Assembly (NCBI RefSeq): GCF_027474845.2
Contig: NZ_CP107031.2
Location: 2,060,501-2,124,500, forward strand
Source of the DNA: Maribacter aestuarii
GTDB lineage: Bacteria > Bacteroidota > Bacteroidia > Flavobacteriales > Flavobacteriaceae
DNA length: 64,000 nt
Direction: 5' to 3'
In this document: positions 36,952-46,942 of the stretch, one piece after another
Position numbering within the stretch: the stretch's first letter is position 1
Layout of the letters: the number at the start of each line of letters is the position of its first letter
Translations under genes and position numbers: made by a program
Notes under the pieces: model-generated
Told to the model about the DNA's origin: nothing
Seen by the model: only the letters and a program-made list of their open reading frames with translations
The model's database searches: none

Positions 36952-36959
36952 CCCGTTTT
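36937..36959 (+). terminator. Rho-independent terminator overlapping the SnoaL-gene stop
   Basis: Stem AAAACGGGC/GCCCGTTTT (36937-36945 and 36951-36959) with a 5-base loop, T-rich afterwards. The last codons and the TAG of the gene form the left arm and loop. Confidence 0.8.
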
Positions 36960-36984
36960 CAGTTTCTTATAATTTTTTAGCATA

Positions 36985-37683
36985 CTATTGCTTTGGTTCG
37001 GCAGGTGCCTCTTTTCTAGACTCCAGTGCCTGCTTGCTTAAACTTGCCAAATTAAAGTTGGGGTCCATTTTTAAGGCTTCATCTATAATAGCAATCGCTG
37101 CGTCAATATTTGTTTTGTCCATATTGAACTGTACTAATCCTTTGAGGTGCATAAAAGCTGCTTTCAACGAAACTTCATAGGGTTGTTGGCGTTCGTAAAA
37201 TGCATATTTCATTTCATCGGTGGCATTGGCTATACCGTACTCAATGTGGGTCAATGCTCCGGCGTTGTCCCCGGTCTGAATCTTTAAATCCGCCAATTCG
37301 TAGGCTAAATAGGCATTGGGTTCCCTCGTATTTAAAACCTCAAATTGCTCCAAAGCTCTTTTTGGCTGGTTTAAAGCCTTTAGGGAAATTGCCTTTACCT
37401 GTACGGCAAGATCGGAATCGGTAGCCAATTTTTCAATACCAATGGTATTTAAGGCTTGTAGATGCTGATTGTCGTTGGCATAGATATATGCCAAGGTGTC
37501 CATTCTTTCTTTGGATGGGGATAACACATTAAGATGGGTGAGTGCGTTTATGACGCCATCGATATCACCCTGTAGGCGCATCTGATTGTAGAAAGCTTCA
37601 TAGTGCTTTTGTAATTCGGTAGTGGTCTGCGCAGTTCCATAAAAACAGGTACATACGAAAAGCGCAAAAATTAATTTTTTCAT
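36985..37683 (-). CDS. TPR-repeat protein, exported
   Basis: 232 residues with a signal peptide (KKLIFALFVCTCFYGTAQ). Helical pairs fit tetratricopeptide repeats: YIYANDNQHLQALNTIGIEK, ALNQPKRALEQFEVLNTREP, AYLAYELADLKIQTGDNAGA and MDPNFNLASLSKQ. TPR arrays hold partner proteins in the periplasm. No catalytic residues. Single gene ending in a Glu/Lys/Pro tail (SRKEAPAEPKQ). Confidence 0.82.
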   Translation of the reverse strand: MKKLIFALFVCTCFYGTAQTTTELQKHYEAFYNQMRLQGDIDGVINALTHLNVLSPSKERMDTLAYIYANDNQHLQALNTIGIEKLATDSDLAVQVKAISLKALNQPKRALEQFEVLNTREPNAYLAYELADLKIQTGDNAGALTHIEYGIANATDEMKYAFYERQQPYEVSLKAAFMHLKGLVQFNMDKTNIDAAIAIIDEALKMDPNFNLASLSKQALESRKEAPAEPKQ

Positions 37684-37766
37684 CGTTTAGTTATTTTTTG
37701 GTGCGCTAAACTATTAAAATATTCCATATAACCCTGTTAAGGAAAGCCTTAAATCCTTTAAAAAGG

Positions 37767-37790
37767 AAAAGACGCCCGAGAGCGTCTTTT
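37767..37790 (-). terminator. Rho-independent terminator after the 124-residue hypothetical gene
   Basis: Stem AAAAGACGC/GCGTCTTTT (37767-37775, 37782-37790) with a 6-base loop and flanking A/T runs. It lies 29 bases downstream of the minus-strand gene ending at 37820. Confidence 0.75.
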
Positions 37791-37819
37791 CAAAAAAGGG
37801 TAATTTTTATTGCAATATG

Positions 37820-38194
37820 CTAGGCGAGGGAGTATTTACTCTCCTGAGGCGTAAAGCTGTTTAAAAGCTGCGCATAGAACCCAATGCTCCTATCGTCTTT
37901 TTCAATACAGGACCTTAAGAATTTCTTTAAATTGTGGAACAATAAATTGGTATGTAGCGTTGGCAAATACGTGTTTACTTCTTTTGGGTTGTAAACTTTA
38001 TCGTCCATAACAATATCCATCTCAATTCGATGTCTGTGATAATCAATACTTACCTCCGTGGCATTGTAATACTTTTTAAGTAGAGCGATATGTAATTGCT
38101 CATATTTTTTTGATCTCTGCGCGTTTTTACAACTTAGGGAGATAAGATTTTCTAATTCCATCAAAATCCTCTCCCTCAACTTAGACTTTTTCAT
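37820..38194 (-). CDS. Hypothetical protein
   Basis: 124 residues, no signal peptide, basic N-terminus (MKKSKLRERILMELENLISL), then CKNAQRSKKYEQLHIALLKK and a strand-rich middle VSIDYHRHRIEMDIVMDDK. One Cys pair-like pattern is absent. I recognise no family. Placement with its own terminator and a TACCTTTA-type promoter box about 30 bases upstream supports it being a real gene. The 122 bases to 38316 show nothing. Confidence 0.55.
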   Translation of the reverse strand: MKKSKLRERILMELENLISLSCKNAQRSKKYEQLHIALLKKYYNATEVSIDYHRHRIEMDIVMDDKVYNPKEVNTYLPTLHTNLLFHNLKKFLRSCIEKDDRSIGFYAQLLNSFTPQESKYSLA

Positions 38195-38316
38195 AACTTT
38201 TTGATTTTAATGATTACTTAAAGGTATGTATTTCATCGATAAGTACTTAAAAATCAGTAGTATATTAACAGTGGGAGAGCTGTTTTTGTTGTGAAAATAG
38301 CAGAAGTTGTGGTCAA

Positions 38317-39129
38317 TTAAGAGCGAATAGGGGTGAAAAGAACTTTATTTTTAATAAGAAATAACTTACAAGTATCAATTTTTTTGTCGGATTCACCTTC
38401 ATCATCTTTATACTGCGGAGGTGCCAAGCCTCTCTTTTTAGCTTCTTCTGTATAATAATCCTTCTTTAGAGGATGATCAGGAAATACCCCATTTATTATC
38501 TGGTTCCATTGCTCACCTTTTATGATGGTGCTAATTAAATTGATGCAGTCATTCAAATGAATTAGGTTTACCGGTGCATTGCCACCTTTTACATTTTTCT
38601 TTCCGGACAACATGGTTACCGGGTGTCTATCGGGACCGATAAGACCTCCAAAACGAATAATAGTACATTGTAGATTTTCATCTTCTTTGAATAAACGTTC
38701 GCAGTCAAGAAGTTGCTTTCCGGATTCCGTCACAGGTTTCGGTGTTGTTTCCTCGTTTACTTCACCTTTAATATCACCATACACTGAGGTGCTACTTACA
38801 AAAATCACTTTTTCGATAGGGGATTGTTTAGTCGCCTTATGAAGTAACCCCATCTTTTTCACATAACTTTCCTTTGGTCCTTTACCACGGAAACCGGGCG
38901 GAACATTGATAATAAGTACATGTAGATTTTTCAAAAAATCGGAAATAGGCCCTCGTATGTTTTCCTCTGAAAGTGATACCTGATAGGGAACAATCCCCGC
39001 GTTTCTTAAGATTTCGAGTTTGTTTTTGGAAGTTGTAGTACCCTTTACGGAGTAACCTTGACCCACCAAATTTTTTGCTAAGGGAAGGCCTAACCATCCA
39101 CAGCCTAGGACCCCTACTGATTTAGTCAA
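38317..39129 (-). CDS. NAD(P)-binding SDR/atypical epimerase-like protein (YeeZ-type)
   Basis: 270 residues, with GVLGCGWLGLPLAKNLVGQG at the start as the Rossmann motif. Further segments are SSTSVYGDIKGEVNEETTPK and IIRFGGLIGPDRHPVTMLSG. This is the atypical SDR-family epimerase subgroup that includes E. coli YeeZ. Substrate unknown. The start is a TTG at 39129; the start overlaps the last bases of the M28 peptidase gene upstream (8 bases), so they are cotranscribed and perhaps translationally coupled. Confidence 0.8.
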   Translation of the reverse strand: MTKSVGVLGCGWLGLPLAKNLVGQGYSVKGTTTSKNKLEILRNAGIVPYQVSLSEENIRGPISDFLKNLHVLIINVPPGFRGKGPKESYVKKMGLLHKATKQSPIEKVIFVSSTSVYGDIKGEVNEETTPKPVTESGKQLLDCERLFKEDENLQCTIIRFGGLIGPDRHPVTMLSGKKNVKGGNAPVNLIHLNDCINLISTIIKGEQWNQIINGVFPDHPLKKDYYTEEAKKRGLAPPQYKDDEGESDKKIDTCKLFLIKNKVLFTPIRS

Positions 39130-41407
39130 AGCTCAGTTTTTGAATGGTGAGAATCGCATCATTTAGAACAAAGGGCATCGGGATGTTATCCTTTGGGCGT
39201 TTGGGAACCGAAAATAAGGGATTATCCAGTAAATCGTTGGATGCCTCATATACAACGAGCTCTAAAGAGGAATCCTTAGGCACTTCCAAAAGGAGTTCAG
39301 TAAATTCGTTATCACTGATATAATGAGTAATTAATTTTCCTCCTCTTCTATTTTTAAGGAAATAATCGGACAATTCTATACCATTAACGGTGGCCTTTTT
39401 TATAGGTGTCTCGTTACTGAATATTTCCAACCTGTTAACGTTGCGCTGTGGGGTGATACAGAGTCTTAATCTTCTGGTTTCCTTAACTACGGTATCGGTC
39501 AGGATTTCTACTTTAGGCGGGGCTATTTTCTTTAATGGAGCTTCCGCCGAATAAGTAAAACCGGAACTATATTTGCTGCTTATAGTGTTTTCGGTCAATT
39601 TTTCAGGTGTACTCCTTTCTTTCACAATGTACTGCTTGGTCCATTCCGAGGGCTCATTTTCATAAGTGGCCCATTTGGCCTCGTTGGCATCTGCATCCAT
39701 AACATACAGTAGACTGGTGGGTTTGGGTGTATCTTCTCCAAAACCTGAATTTAGTTGTGCGGAAACCAAAAAACCTATAAAAAGTAAAAAACACAGTGTC
39801 GCCAATGCGCCTTTATTGCGGTAGTTCGTAATAACCGGTAGCAGTAGAAAAAAGAGCAAGGTCGCAAAAACAGTTGCGGCCACCATCATTTTTAACCCAA
39901 GGCCAACGGGAAACATTTGAATAAAGGGCGAATAAATAAAAATAGCGGGGAGTCCTAGAAAAACTAACAGGAACGGGTTTGGTTTTTTCTGATTGATAAG
40001 GATATAAAAAGCGACGAGAACCGCGTATACCGGTATTATGAAGAATGCAGCTCCTTGAAGATACTGTGCAACGGCTCCACATATAATCAACCAAATGAGT
40101 ATGGGGGCAACCAACAGATTTGGATTTTTAACCACCCTGAATTTATGATACACGTAGAAGCAAACGGCGACCGAGAAAAAGGCAAAGGCAAAAATATAGG
40201 CGTGTCCGTTATAGCTAAATCCATGGAGCATATCCTTATAGGAGGGATAGACCCATTTAAGCACTTTCCAACTGTAAAACCCTACGAAACCGTTTATCGC
40301 CAAGGCAATGAAAACCGGTACGAATCCCTTAAAGACATCTTTGGCATTTAAGACATTTTTTCTGAACCCCTGAATGAGGATAATCACAAAAAGTAGACAA
40401 GCCAGACCGAACATGGGCCAAATCCATTCAAACGGATAGGTGATAATTTTGAAGAAAGGAATATTAAAATAAACGTTATCGCTGAGGCTTTTCATCGTTG
40501 ATAAATCGGCCTCGCTAAAATGATTTAGTAATGGCATTAAATAGCTCCCTTGATGTGCCAGTGTATTTCGGTCTAATCTATCCGCGGTGTCCATTGCCGT
40601 ATGATAATCAAAATGGTCATCTATAAAGGCTAAGTTGAAGCCCTCTATATCGGCGTCTTCCCTAAAAACGGTTAGATCCGTATCGTTGGGGAGCATCTTG
40701 TAGATACTATACGCCAGGGAGTTTGCGACGGGATACCTCGGATTGGCTTTTATGAATTCTTGAATAAGATTGGCGTTGCCCCTATTGGTCTCCATGAGCA
40801 TATAGGATGCACCGCCACTTCCTCTCGCTTCAAAATTGAGGACCAAACCTACATCCTTTGACCAAGGATGTTCCTTAACAAAAAGGTCTGCCCCGTTAAG
40901 TCCCAACTCTTCCGCATCCGTAATCAGGATAATAATATCATTTTTTGGCTGCTTCCCGTTAGCTAAAAAAGCCCTTAGACCTTCAAGTATGGTGGCAACG
41001 CCGCTTCCCGCGTCGCTCGCACCGAAAGAAGAGTGGGGACTGCTATCATAATGGGATAATAACAATAAAGCTTTTCCGTTTTCCTTCCCTTCAATACGGG
41101 CCAAAATATTGGTGGCCTTGCTTAAATTGGCCCAGTCCCCTGCGGTATAGCCTTCCTGTACGCTAGTTGTGAGCCCCAATTTTTCCAGCTCAGCTATAAT
41201 ATACGATCGCACTTTCGAATGTCCTGGAAAGCCGACGCCATGGGGTTCTTTAGAGATGTTCTTAACGTGGGCCATGGCCCTATCTGTGGCAAATGAAGTT
41301 TCAGGGGCACTTATATCCGGATTGTATTGGGGCATTAAAGCCTTGAAACTCCAATAAATTGCCAGAACAAGAAGTAGCAGGGTGAGTACGGTGGTCGTTT
41401 TTTTCAT
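39122..41407 (-). CDS. Membrane-bound M28 family metallopeptidase
   Basis: 761 residues. An N-terminal helix (TTTVLTLLLLVLAIYWSF) leads into an M28 zinc-aminopeptidase domain at residues about 60-300 with ligands in LLLLSHYDSSPHSSFGASDA (His, Asp), ITDAEELGLNGADLF (Glu-Glu) and DIEGFNLAFIDDHFDYHTAM (His). Then about nine hydrophobic helices (residues about 325-570) and a C-terminal outer domain. The layout is that of Fxna/ER-type membrane M28 peptidases of Bacteroidota. It probably trims peptides at the outer face. Upstream of the SDR gene it overlaps. Confidence 0.88.
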   Translation of the reverse strand: MKKTTTVLTLLLLVLAIYWSFKALMPQYNPDISAPETSFATDRAMAHVKNISKEPHGVGFPGHSKVRSYIIAELEKLGLTTSVQEGYTAGDWANLSKATNILARIEGKENGKALLLLSHYDSSPHSSFGASDAGSGVATILEGLRAFLANGKQPKNDIIILITDAEELGLNGADLFVKEHPWSKDVGLVLNFEARGSGGASYMLMETNRGNANLIQEFIKANPRYPVANSLAYSIYKMLPNDTDLTVFREDADIEGFNLAFIDDHFDYHTAMDTADRLDRNTLAHQGSYLMPLLNHFSEADLSTMKSLSDNVYFNIPFFKIITYPFEWIWPMFGLACLLFVIILIQGFRKNVLNAKDVFKGFVPVFIALAINGFVGFYSWKVLKWVYPSYKDMLHGFSYNGHAYIFAFAFFSVAVCFYVYHKFRVVKNPNLLVAPILIWLIICGAVAQYLQGAAFFIIPVYAVLVAFYILINQKKPNPFLLVFLGLPAIFIYSPFIQMFPVGLGLKMMVAATVFATLLFFLLLPVITNYRNKGALATLCFLLFIGFLVSAQLNSGFGEDTPKPTSLLYVMDADANEAKWATYENEPSEWTKQYIVKERSTPEKLTENTISSKYSSGFTYSAEAPLKKIAPPKVEILTDTVVKETRRLRLCITPQRNVNRLEIFSNETPIKKATVNGIELSDYFLKNRRGGKLITHYISDNEFTELLLEVPKDSSLELVVYEASNDLLDNPLFSVPKRPKDNIPMPFVLNDAILTIQKLSFD

Positions 41408-41527
41408 TGGTTCAGGTTCTGGCCTAAAATTAGGAAATATTAAGGGCTATTCCCCGTACATCGGGTTTTTTTAAGATATCCAGTATTTTTTTCTATCTTT
41501 AGTAATTAACCTCCAAAATAAATAGTT

Positions 41528-41992
41528 ATGGGAATCAAAAGTTTTCAGGGCATACGAAAGGCGATAAAGAAGGAATTTAAAGCTCCAATATTGGTTTCCG
41601 ATTACATGACGACCAAATTGATAACTTTTAGTCCGGAACAGTCTATTTTAGAAGTGATGGAGAAGTTTGCTAAACATCACATTTCCGGAGGACCCGTCTT
41701 GGATAGTAATGGGTTTTTGGTAGGAATAATTTCGGAAGCGGATTGTATGAAGCAAATTTCCGAAAGTCGTTATTTTAACCAACCTATACTGGATAAAAGT
41801 GTGGAGAAGTTTATGACAAAAAATGTGGAGACCATTCCTCATGACATTTCAATTTTCGATGCGGCCGGTATTTTTGCTCAGCACAATAGAAGACGATTAC
41901 CCGTAATGAAAAACGATATTCTTGTTGGCCAAATAAGTCGTAAGGATATTGTAGTGGCTGCCTTAAAATTAAGTGGGCATAATTGGAAATAG
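41528..41992 (+). CDS. CBS-domain protein
   Basis: 154 residues with two tandem CBS domains: VSDYMTTKLITFSPEQSILE and SEADCMKQISES, then VEKFMTKNVETIPHDISIFD and RRLPVMKNDILVGQISRKDI. CBS pairs bind adenosine nucleotides and regulate partner proteins. It is free-standing, with no attached enzyme. A TATCTTTA box 26 bases upstream resembles the Bacteroidota -7 element. A terminator follows. Confidence 0.9.
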   Translation: MGIKSFQGIRKAIKKEFKAPILVSDYMTTKLITFSPEQSILEVMEKFAKHHISGGPVLDSNGFLVGIISEADCMKQISESRYFNQPILDKSVEKFMTKNVETIPHDISIFDAAGIFAQHNRRRLPVMKNDILVGQISRKDIVVAALKLSGHNWK

Positions 41993-42033
41993 GTTTTTAG
42001 TCCCAGAAGGGGCTATTCATAGTAATAAAAGAT

Positions 42034-42062
42034 AATGCTTCCCAAAGGGGGAGCATTTTTTG
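42034..42062 (+). terminator. Rho-independent terminator after the CBS gene
   Basis: A 10-bp stem AATGCTTCCC/GGGGAGCATT (42034-42043 and 42048-42057, one G-U pair), 4-base loop, then T's. Confidence 0.85.
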
Positions 42063-42141
42063 TTTGTTGAACTAGAGCTCACACTATAATTCTTAGGGAT
42101 TTTATTCGAAAGAAGTTTTTAATTATGGGGTCAAGAGGATG

Positions 42142-42492
42142 TTATTCCCGCTTCACTATCATGTAGTAATCATTATCCAAGGGCAAATAGCCTAAATCGT
42201 ACACGAAATAATAGGTCGTCCCTTTTTTGGTGGTGTACAGGTTGGTAATAAAATCAAAATCAAAACCCTTGTCCAATAACCTGGTCCTGGTAGTCCTAGT
42301 TTTTCCTTGGGTAAGTTTAAAACTGTCCAAGATGCGGTAATTTTTGCGCAAGCGATTATTAATGTTGCGCATCAGGTTCTTACTGTCTTTATTTACCTTA
42401 TTGTTGTAAGCATTTCTGCAATAATCATTACAGAATTTTTTATCTACTCTGCCTATAATTTCAGTCCCGCACTCCAAGCATTTTTTCTTCAT
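42142..42492 (-). CDS. Small zinc-ribbon-type hypothetical protein
   Basis: 116 residues. The N-terminus KCLECGTEIIGRVDKKFCND followed by YCRNAYNNK shows four Cys (C5, C8, C21, C25) in a treble-clef zinc finger pattern like that of DUF2116-type proteins. Downstream comes a basic helix (NNRLRKNYRILDSFKLTQGK) and a tail rich in Tyr. Nucleic-acid binding is plausible, but no family is certain. It begins one base after the DUF6265 gene stop, same strand. Confidence 0.7.
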   Translation of the reverse strand: MKKKCLECGTEIIGRVDKKFCNDYCRNAYNNKVNKDSKNLMRNINNRLRKNYRILDSFKLTQGKTRTTRTRLLDKGFDFDFITNLYTTKKGTTYYFVYDLGYLPLDNDYYMIVKRE

Positions 42493-42990
42493 TTATTGCC
42501 TTTTGTAGTTGAACTTAATTTCCTCTGCCGAACCATCGTTTTGATGGATCAGGCCGTAAATATTGATTTCGTTAGGCCCAACCTTCTCAAAAGTGAAGCC
42601 ATCAAAATAGAGTCGGTCTTCGGCCACTTTTATCAACCTAAAACGCTGCACTTCATCTTTCTCCTCCCAACCTTTCAGGTCCTTGTCAAAATGTTTCAGT
42701 TCAAAAACCAAGGTGTTATCCACTTCCCGAATATGACCTATTTCATAAAAATTGATTTCTCCCTTGGCAATCAGTCTAAAAACGAACATCATTACCCCTG
42801 CAGCTGGCGGACTCCATATTTCCTCGGTAACTCCCCCAAAGGCTTCGCCTTTCCAATGACCCGTCATCCATTCCATCTGAGAAATTGAAGCATCGGCGGA
42901 AACGGTATCCTCCAAAAAGGTCATCGTGTTTTGGCCTTGTAGTCCGAAACCTATGAGTAATACGATCAAAAGCAGATTTTTCATAATCAT
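42493..42990 (-). CDS. DUF6265 family secreted protein
   Basis: 165 residues with a signal peptide (NLLLIVLLIGFGLQGQ). The domain begins SQMEWMTGHWKGEAFGGVTE, followed by EIWSPPAAGVMMFVFRL and a closing NIYGLIHQNDGSAEEIKF. This matches the DUF6265 pattern of small lipocalin-like secreted proteins of Bacteroidota; biochemical role unknown. A tandem start (ATG at 42990 and 42984) makes the first residues uncertain. It abuts the zinc-ribbon gene. Confidence 0.8.
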   Translation of the reverse strand: MIMKNLLLIVLLIGFGLQGQNTMTFLEDTVSADASISQMEWMTGHWKGEAFGGVTEEIWSPPAAGVMMFVFRLIAKGEINFYEIGHIREVDNTLVFELKHFDKDLKGWEEKDEVQRFRLIKVAEDRLYFDGFTFEKVGPNEINIYGLIHQNDGSAEEIKFNYKRQ

Positions 42991-43082
42991 TTGTTTACAA
43001 CAAGTTACAAATTATCCGTTTACAAACGGTTAGTACTAGTTTGGCCTATTTAATTAATTTTTAATCAAACAGGTTGACTCAG

Positions 43083-43655
43083 TCAATCCAAAATTTTAAG
43101 CTCATACTTTCTTAATAAATTTGGTAATGCTTTTGAGGTAAAGATTGCCTCTTTTAACCGATTTTTCTCCGGGTCTATATTAAAATTTTGAGCAGAGGAA
43201 AAATCTACGCCCTCCAAAATACTGTTATGGAAAATGGCCCGCTCCAAATCGCATTTTTCAAATTTGGCGTTCCTTAAATCGGTTTCCGTAAAATCGACCT
43301 CAATGAGTTTACAATTGAAAAAATGTTCCTTCTTTAGGGAAAGTCCAACGAAGGAACTAAAATTTAACATGCACTGCTTAAAGGCGAAATCCATCAAAAA
43401 ATCATTGGATTCCTCAAATTTTAACCCCATCATTTTGCAATGGTCAAACAGCACATCGTTGAACTGGTTATGGGCAATATTGGTATTACTTAGATTGCAC
43501 TCTAGAAACTTACATTCCATAAAGTTTTGGTTGTCCAGATAGCCATTGGAAAAATCGCAGTTCTCAAAAGTGCAGTTTTCATACTCACCTTTGGGCAACC
43601 GCTCCTTTACAAAATTTGCCCCTTCAAACAATTGATCGGATATGAAGCCCGGCAT
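43083..43655 (-). CDS. Pentapeptide repeat protein
   Basis: 190 residues with A(D/N)LXX-type units throughout: ENCTFENCDFSNGYLDNQNF, ECKFLECNLSNTNIAHNQF, and LIEVDFTETDLRNAKFEKCD with LERAIFHNSILEGVDF. The repeats form a right-handed quadrilateral beta-helix. Similar proteins (McbG/Qnr type) protect DNA gyrase, but most are of unknown function, and no resistance role should be assumed. Start at ATG 43655. Single gene, upstream of nothing on its strand. Confidence 0.88.
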   Translation of the reverse strand: MPGFISDQLFEGANFVKERLPKGEYENCTFENCDFSNGYLDNQNFMECKFLECNLSNTNIAHNQFNDVLFDHCKMMGLKFEESNDFLMDFAFKQCMLNFSSFVGLSLKKEHFFNCKLIEVDFTETDLRNAKFEKCDLERAIFHNSILEGVDFSSAQNFNIDPEKNRLKEAIFTSKALPNLLRKYELKILD

Positions 43656-43681
43656 ACGCTAAATTTTACTTTAAAAATGAG

Positions 43682-46600
43682 TTATTCCTTCGTCATGATT
43701 ATTGCCGGTATTCCCAATTCATCGTACAAGTCATTGAATGCTTTCATTTCCGTATTGATGATTGCATCATGCTCTTTTTTGAAAGTACTCCATTGTCCCA
43801 AAAGATCTTGCAGGCGCTGTTTTGCACCTTCGGTTACCTTGGGCTCCGCTACATCTACATATCCTCTTAAATTCAATAATTGCGCATTAAGCCTGTTGGT
43901 AAAATTAATGACATCCTGAAAAGTTTTTTGTTTGGGTTGTATTAAGTTTTCTTCCCATTTCGTAATTCTTTTTACCAAAGAATCTCCTTTTTCCAGTAAA
44001 GCTTCGGCTTGCTCGTTATCCTTCAGTAAATCGGAATATTGTTTTAACTGAGCTTTAGCGGAGCGCATGGCGTTTACGGAAGTATGTATTTCTGTTACCG
44101 CATTTTCAATCTTGTTCAATACTTCTTGCTGTTCTTCATAATCCGCCATAGTTCCTTTAACTTTTGGATTAGGTAAAATCGTGACCATGGTCTCCGAACT
44201 ATTATCCTCCATGGTTAGCCTTAGTGTGTAGGTGCCCGGTGCAATATTGGAACCTTGGTCGCCCCCCAATACAAAAACCTTGTCGACCGTTGGAAGGTTA
44301 TCCTTCCTAAAATCCCACGTAAATCGGTTATAACCCTTCTTGGAAGGAAGCACTTGAGCTTTGGACGGGCCACCTGGCCAAGTCTTAAAGTCCTTTGGCT
44401 TTTGGTTGGTGATGGTCCGGATTATGTTCCCGTTTTGTAACACCTCTAATTTGAGCTCTGTGCTGTCCAGTTTTTGTTCTAAATAATAGTCGAACGTGAC
44501 CCCACTGGGTGGGTTGGAGCCCAATCCGGGAATCGGTTTTTCACTAGAGCCTCCAAAGAACAGATAAGTATCCTTGGGCTTGAATAAAGTTACTTTACTC
44601 TTTGGGGTCATTATATTCTGAATCGTTGCGATATCATCCAAAATCCAAAATGCACGTCCTGCCGTTGCGGCGACCAAATCGTTGTCTTGGATGGTTAAGT
44701 CATTTATCGGCACAACCGGAAGATTAAGTTGAAACGGTTGCCAGTTTTGTCCATCGTCCAATGAGATGAACAATCCGGTTTCCGTACCGGCATAGAGCAA
44801 TCCTTTTTGCTTTCTATCCTCCCGTACCACCCTTGTAAAGGTATGGTCTCCTGTAATTCCATTGGTGATTTTGGTCCATGTGGCACCATAATCGGTCGTT
44901 TTAAAAATATAGGAGTTCAGGTCCATGGATTTATAGCGCATGACGACAACGTATGCGGTTGCGGGATTATGGGGAGAGACCTCGATACTATTAATAATCC
45001 CATCCTGGATTCCCGTAGGGGTGACGTTAGACCAGTTTTGGCCTCCATCTTTTGTGATGTGTAGCAAACCATCATCCGTACCCGCCCATAGAACACCTTC
45101 CTCGTGCTGCGATTCTACCAAATAGGTTATGGTATTGTAGTTTTCACCACCGGCAGCTTCGTTGGTATAGGGCCCACCACCCGGACCATGTTTCTCTTCT
45201 TCGTTTCGCGTTAAATCCGGACTTACGGTAGTCCAGCTATATCCTTCATCCGTGGACTTAAAAACCACGTTCCCGGCATGATAAATGGTTTTTCGGTTAT
45301 GGGGCGATGTAATAATAGGTGCGTTCCAATTGTAGCGATATTTCGAATCCTTAGGCGCTACGCTCAAGCCCAGTTCCGGATATTGTTTTATGGGTTTAGA
45401 CTCCTTGGTCTTGGCGTCCCACTTATCAATATTTCCCTGATAGGTGCCGCCATAAATAAGCTCTGGATTGTCGGGGTCAAAAGCTAAAAACGCGCTCTCC
45501 CCACCAGCTACGGGGTACCAATCCTTCCAATCTATTCCTTGGTCGTTGGTACGGGATGCAATGGCAACGGTGGAGTTGTCCTGTTGCCCTCCATAGACGT
45601 TGTAGGGAACAAGATTATCGGTAATAACACGGTAAAATTGTGCCGTATTTTGATTTTCCTGAGTGCTCCAGCTCTTCCCTTCATTATTGGAAACATTGGA
45701 GCCCCCGTCATTGGAATTGATCATCACCTGATTGTTATCAGGGTGAATCCATAAATGATGGTTGTCACCATGTGGTGTAGGTAATGGGGTAAAGGATTTT
45801 CCCCCATCGATAGATTTAGTCACAGGTGCATTTAGCACGTAAACGATATTCTCATCCTGGGTATCCGCCAAAATCTCCATGTAGTACCAAGACCGTGCGA
45901 TGTTAATGCGGTCCTTGTTCACTTGCGTCCATTTTTTTCCTGCATCATCGGAACGGTAAACGCCTCCTTTTTCACCCTCGGCCTCGATGACCGCAAAAAC
46001 GCGTTCCGGGTTGGCTCTTGAGACTGAAATACCGGCTTTTCCAAATTCCTTGGGCAGGTCTTCTTTTAACCGCTTCCAAGTAGTTCCGCCGTCGACTGAC
46101 TTATAAATACCTGAATTTTTCCCTCCAGATTCCATAATCCACGGATAGCGCCTGTGCTCCCACATGGCCGCATAAAGAATTAACGGGTTTTTCATGTCCA
46201 TGGATAAATCGGATGCCCCGGTGGTATTATCTATGAACAAAACATTCTCCCAAGTAGTCCCACCATCAAGAGATCGGTAGATACCGCGTTGAGCACTTGG
46301 TCCGTATTGGGCACCCTGTGCAGCGACGAAAAGGATATCGGGGTTGGTGGGATGAATGACCACATCAGAGATATGGCGCGTTTCATCAAGACCTATATGG
46401 GACCATGTTTTACCGGCATCGGTAGATTTGTAAACACCGTCACCCATGGAGGTCATCACTCCGCGAGCGGCATGTTCGCCCATACCGGCAACGACGATGT
46501 TTGGATTGCTCTCCGAAACCGCAATGGAACCCACCGTACCAGTTTTTAGAAAGCCGTCTGAAATATTTTTCCAACTGATGCCATCGTCGGTAGTTTTCCA

Positions 46601-46831
46601 AATGCCACCACCTACAGTTCCCATATAATAAGTCATGGGCTGCCCAACTACACCCGAGGAAGCGACACTTCGCCCGCCTCTAAACGGACCAATATTGCGC
46701 CATTTCAACCCTTGAAATAAGGAATCCTCAATTTTTACTAAAGGGGCGGGGTTTTTGGTTTTTCTACGTTGTGAGACTGTGGCGAAAGGAATTAGTAAAG
46801 CAAAAAGAAGTAGTAAGCGTATGGTTTTCAT
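43682..46831 (-). CDS. Secreted Sortilin/VPS10-type BNR beta-propeller protein
   Basis: 1049 residues with a signal peptide ([17 protein letters not shown]). Residues about 40-730 are beta-propeller blades with repeated SxDxGxTW-type Asp boxes: [84 protein letters not shown]-terminal part (about 760-1049) has an immunoglobulin-like [10 protein letters not shown] region and a coiled coil ([16 protein letters not shown]). Proteins of this type are annotated as sortilin-like glycosyl hydrolases or exo-alpha-sialidase-like; ligand unknown. Neighbour of the M28 peptidase. Confidence 0.88.
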   Translation of the reverse strand: MKTIRLLLLFALLIPFATVSQRRKTKNPAPLVKIEDSLFQGLKWRNIGPFRGGRSVASSGVVGQPMTYYMGTVGGGIWKTTDDGISWKNISDGFLKTGTVGSIAVSESNPNIVVAGMGEHAARGVMTSMGDGVYKSTDAGKTWSHIGLDETRHISDVVIHPTNPDILFVAAQGAQYGPSAQRGIYRSLDGGTTWENVLFIDNTTGASDLSMDMKNPLILYAAMWEHRRYPWIMESGGKNSGIYKSVDGGTTWKRLKEDLPKEFGKAGISVSRANPERVFAVIEAEGEKGGVYRSDDAGKKWTQVNKDRINIARSWYYMEILADTQDENIVYVLNAPVTKSIDGGKSFTPLPTPHGDNHHLWIHPDNNQVMINSNDGGSNVSNNEGKSWSTQENQNTAQFYRVITDNLVPYNVYGGQQDNSTVAIASRTNDQGIDWKDWYPVAGGESAFLAFDPDNPELIYGGTYQGNIDKWDAKTKESKPIKQYPELGLSVAPKDSKYRYNWNAPIITSPHNRKTIYHAGNVVFKSTDEGYSWTTVSPDLTRNEEEKHGPGGGPYTNEAAGGENYNTITYLVESQHEEGVLWAGTDDGLLHITKDGGQNWSNVTPTGIQDGIINSIEVSPHNPATAYVVVMRYKSMDLNSYIFKTTDYGATWTKITNGITGDHTFTRVVREDRKQKGLLYAGTETGLFISLDDGQNWQPFQLNLPVVPINDLTIQDNDLVAATAGRAFWILDDIATIQNIMTPKSKVTLFKPKDTYLFFGGSSEKPIPGLGSNPPSGVTFDYYLEQKLDSTELKLEVLQNGNIIRTITNQKPKDFKTWPGGPSKAQVLPSKKGYNRFTWDFRKDNLPTVDKVFVLGGDQGSNIAPGTYTLRLTMEDNSSETMVTILPNPKVKGTMADYEEQQEVLNKIENAVTEIHTSVNAMRSAKAQLKQYSDLLKDNEQAEALLEKGDSLVKRITKWEENLIQPKQKTFQDVINFTNRLNAQLLNLRGYVDVAEPKVTEGAKQRLQDLLGQWSTFKKEHDAIINTEMKAFNDLYDELGIPAIIMTKE

Positions 46832-46942
46832 GAATTGGTCTATTTGTGGTTCGCAATTATCTTAAATTTATTGATTTGTTTGGGCGAAACTGAGAACAGT
46901 TTGGTAATTACCAATCTCGCCCTACCATGTTTGACAGTGTTC

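Noticed and set aside
43083..43655. Quinolone-resistance pentapeptide protein (Qnr)
   Set aside because: Only generic pentapeptide repeats are visible; no Qnr-specific loops or coiled-coil tail were seen.
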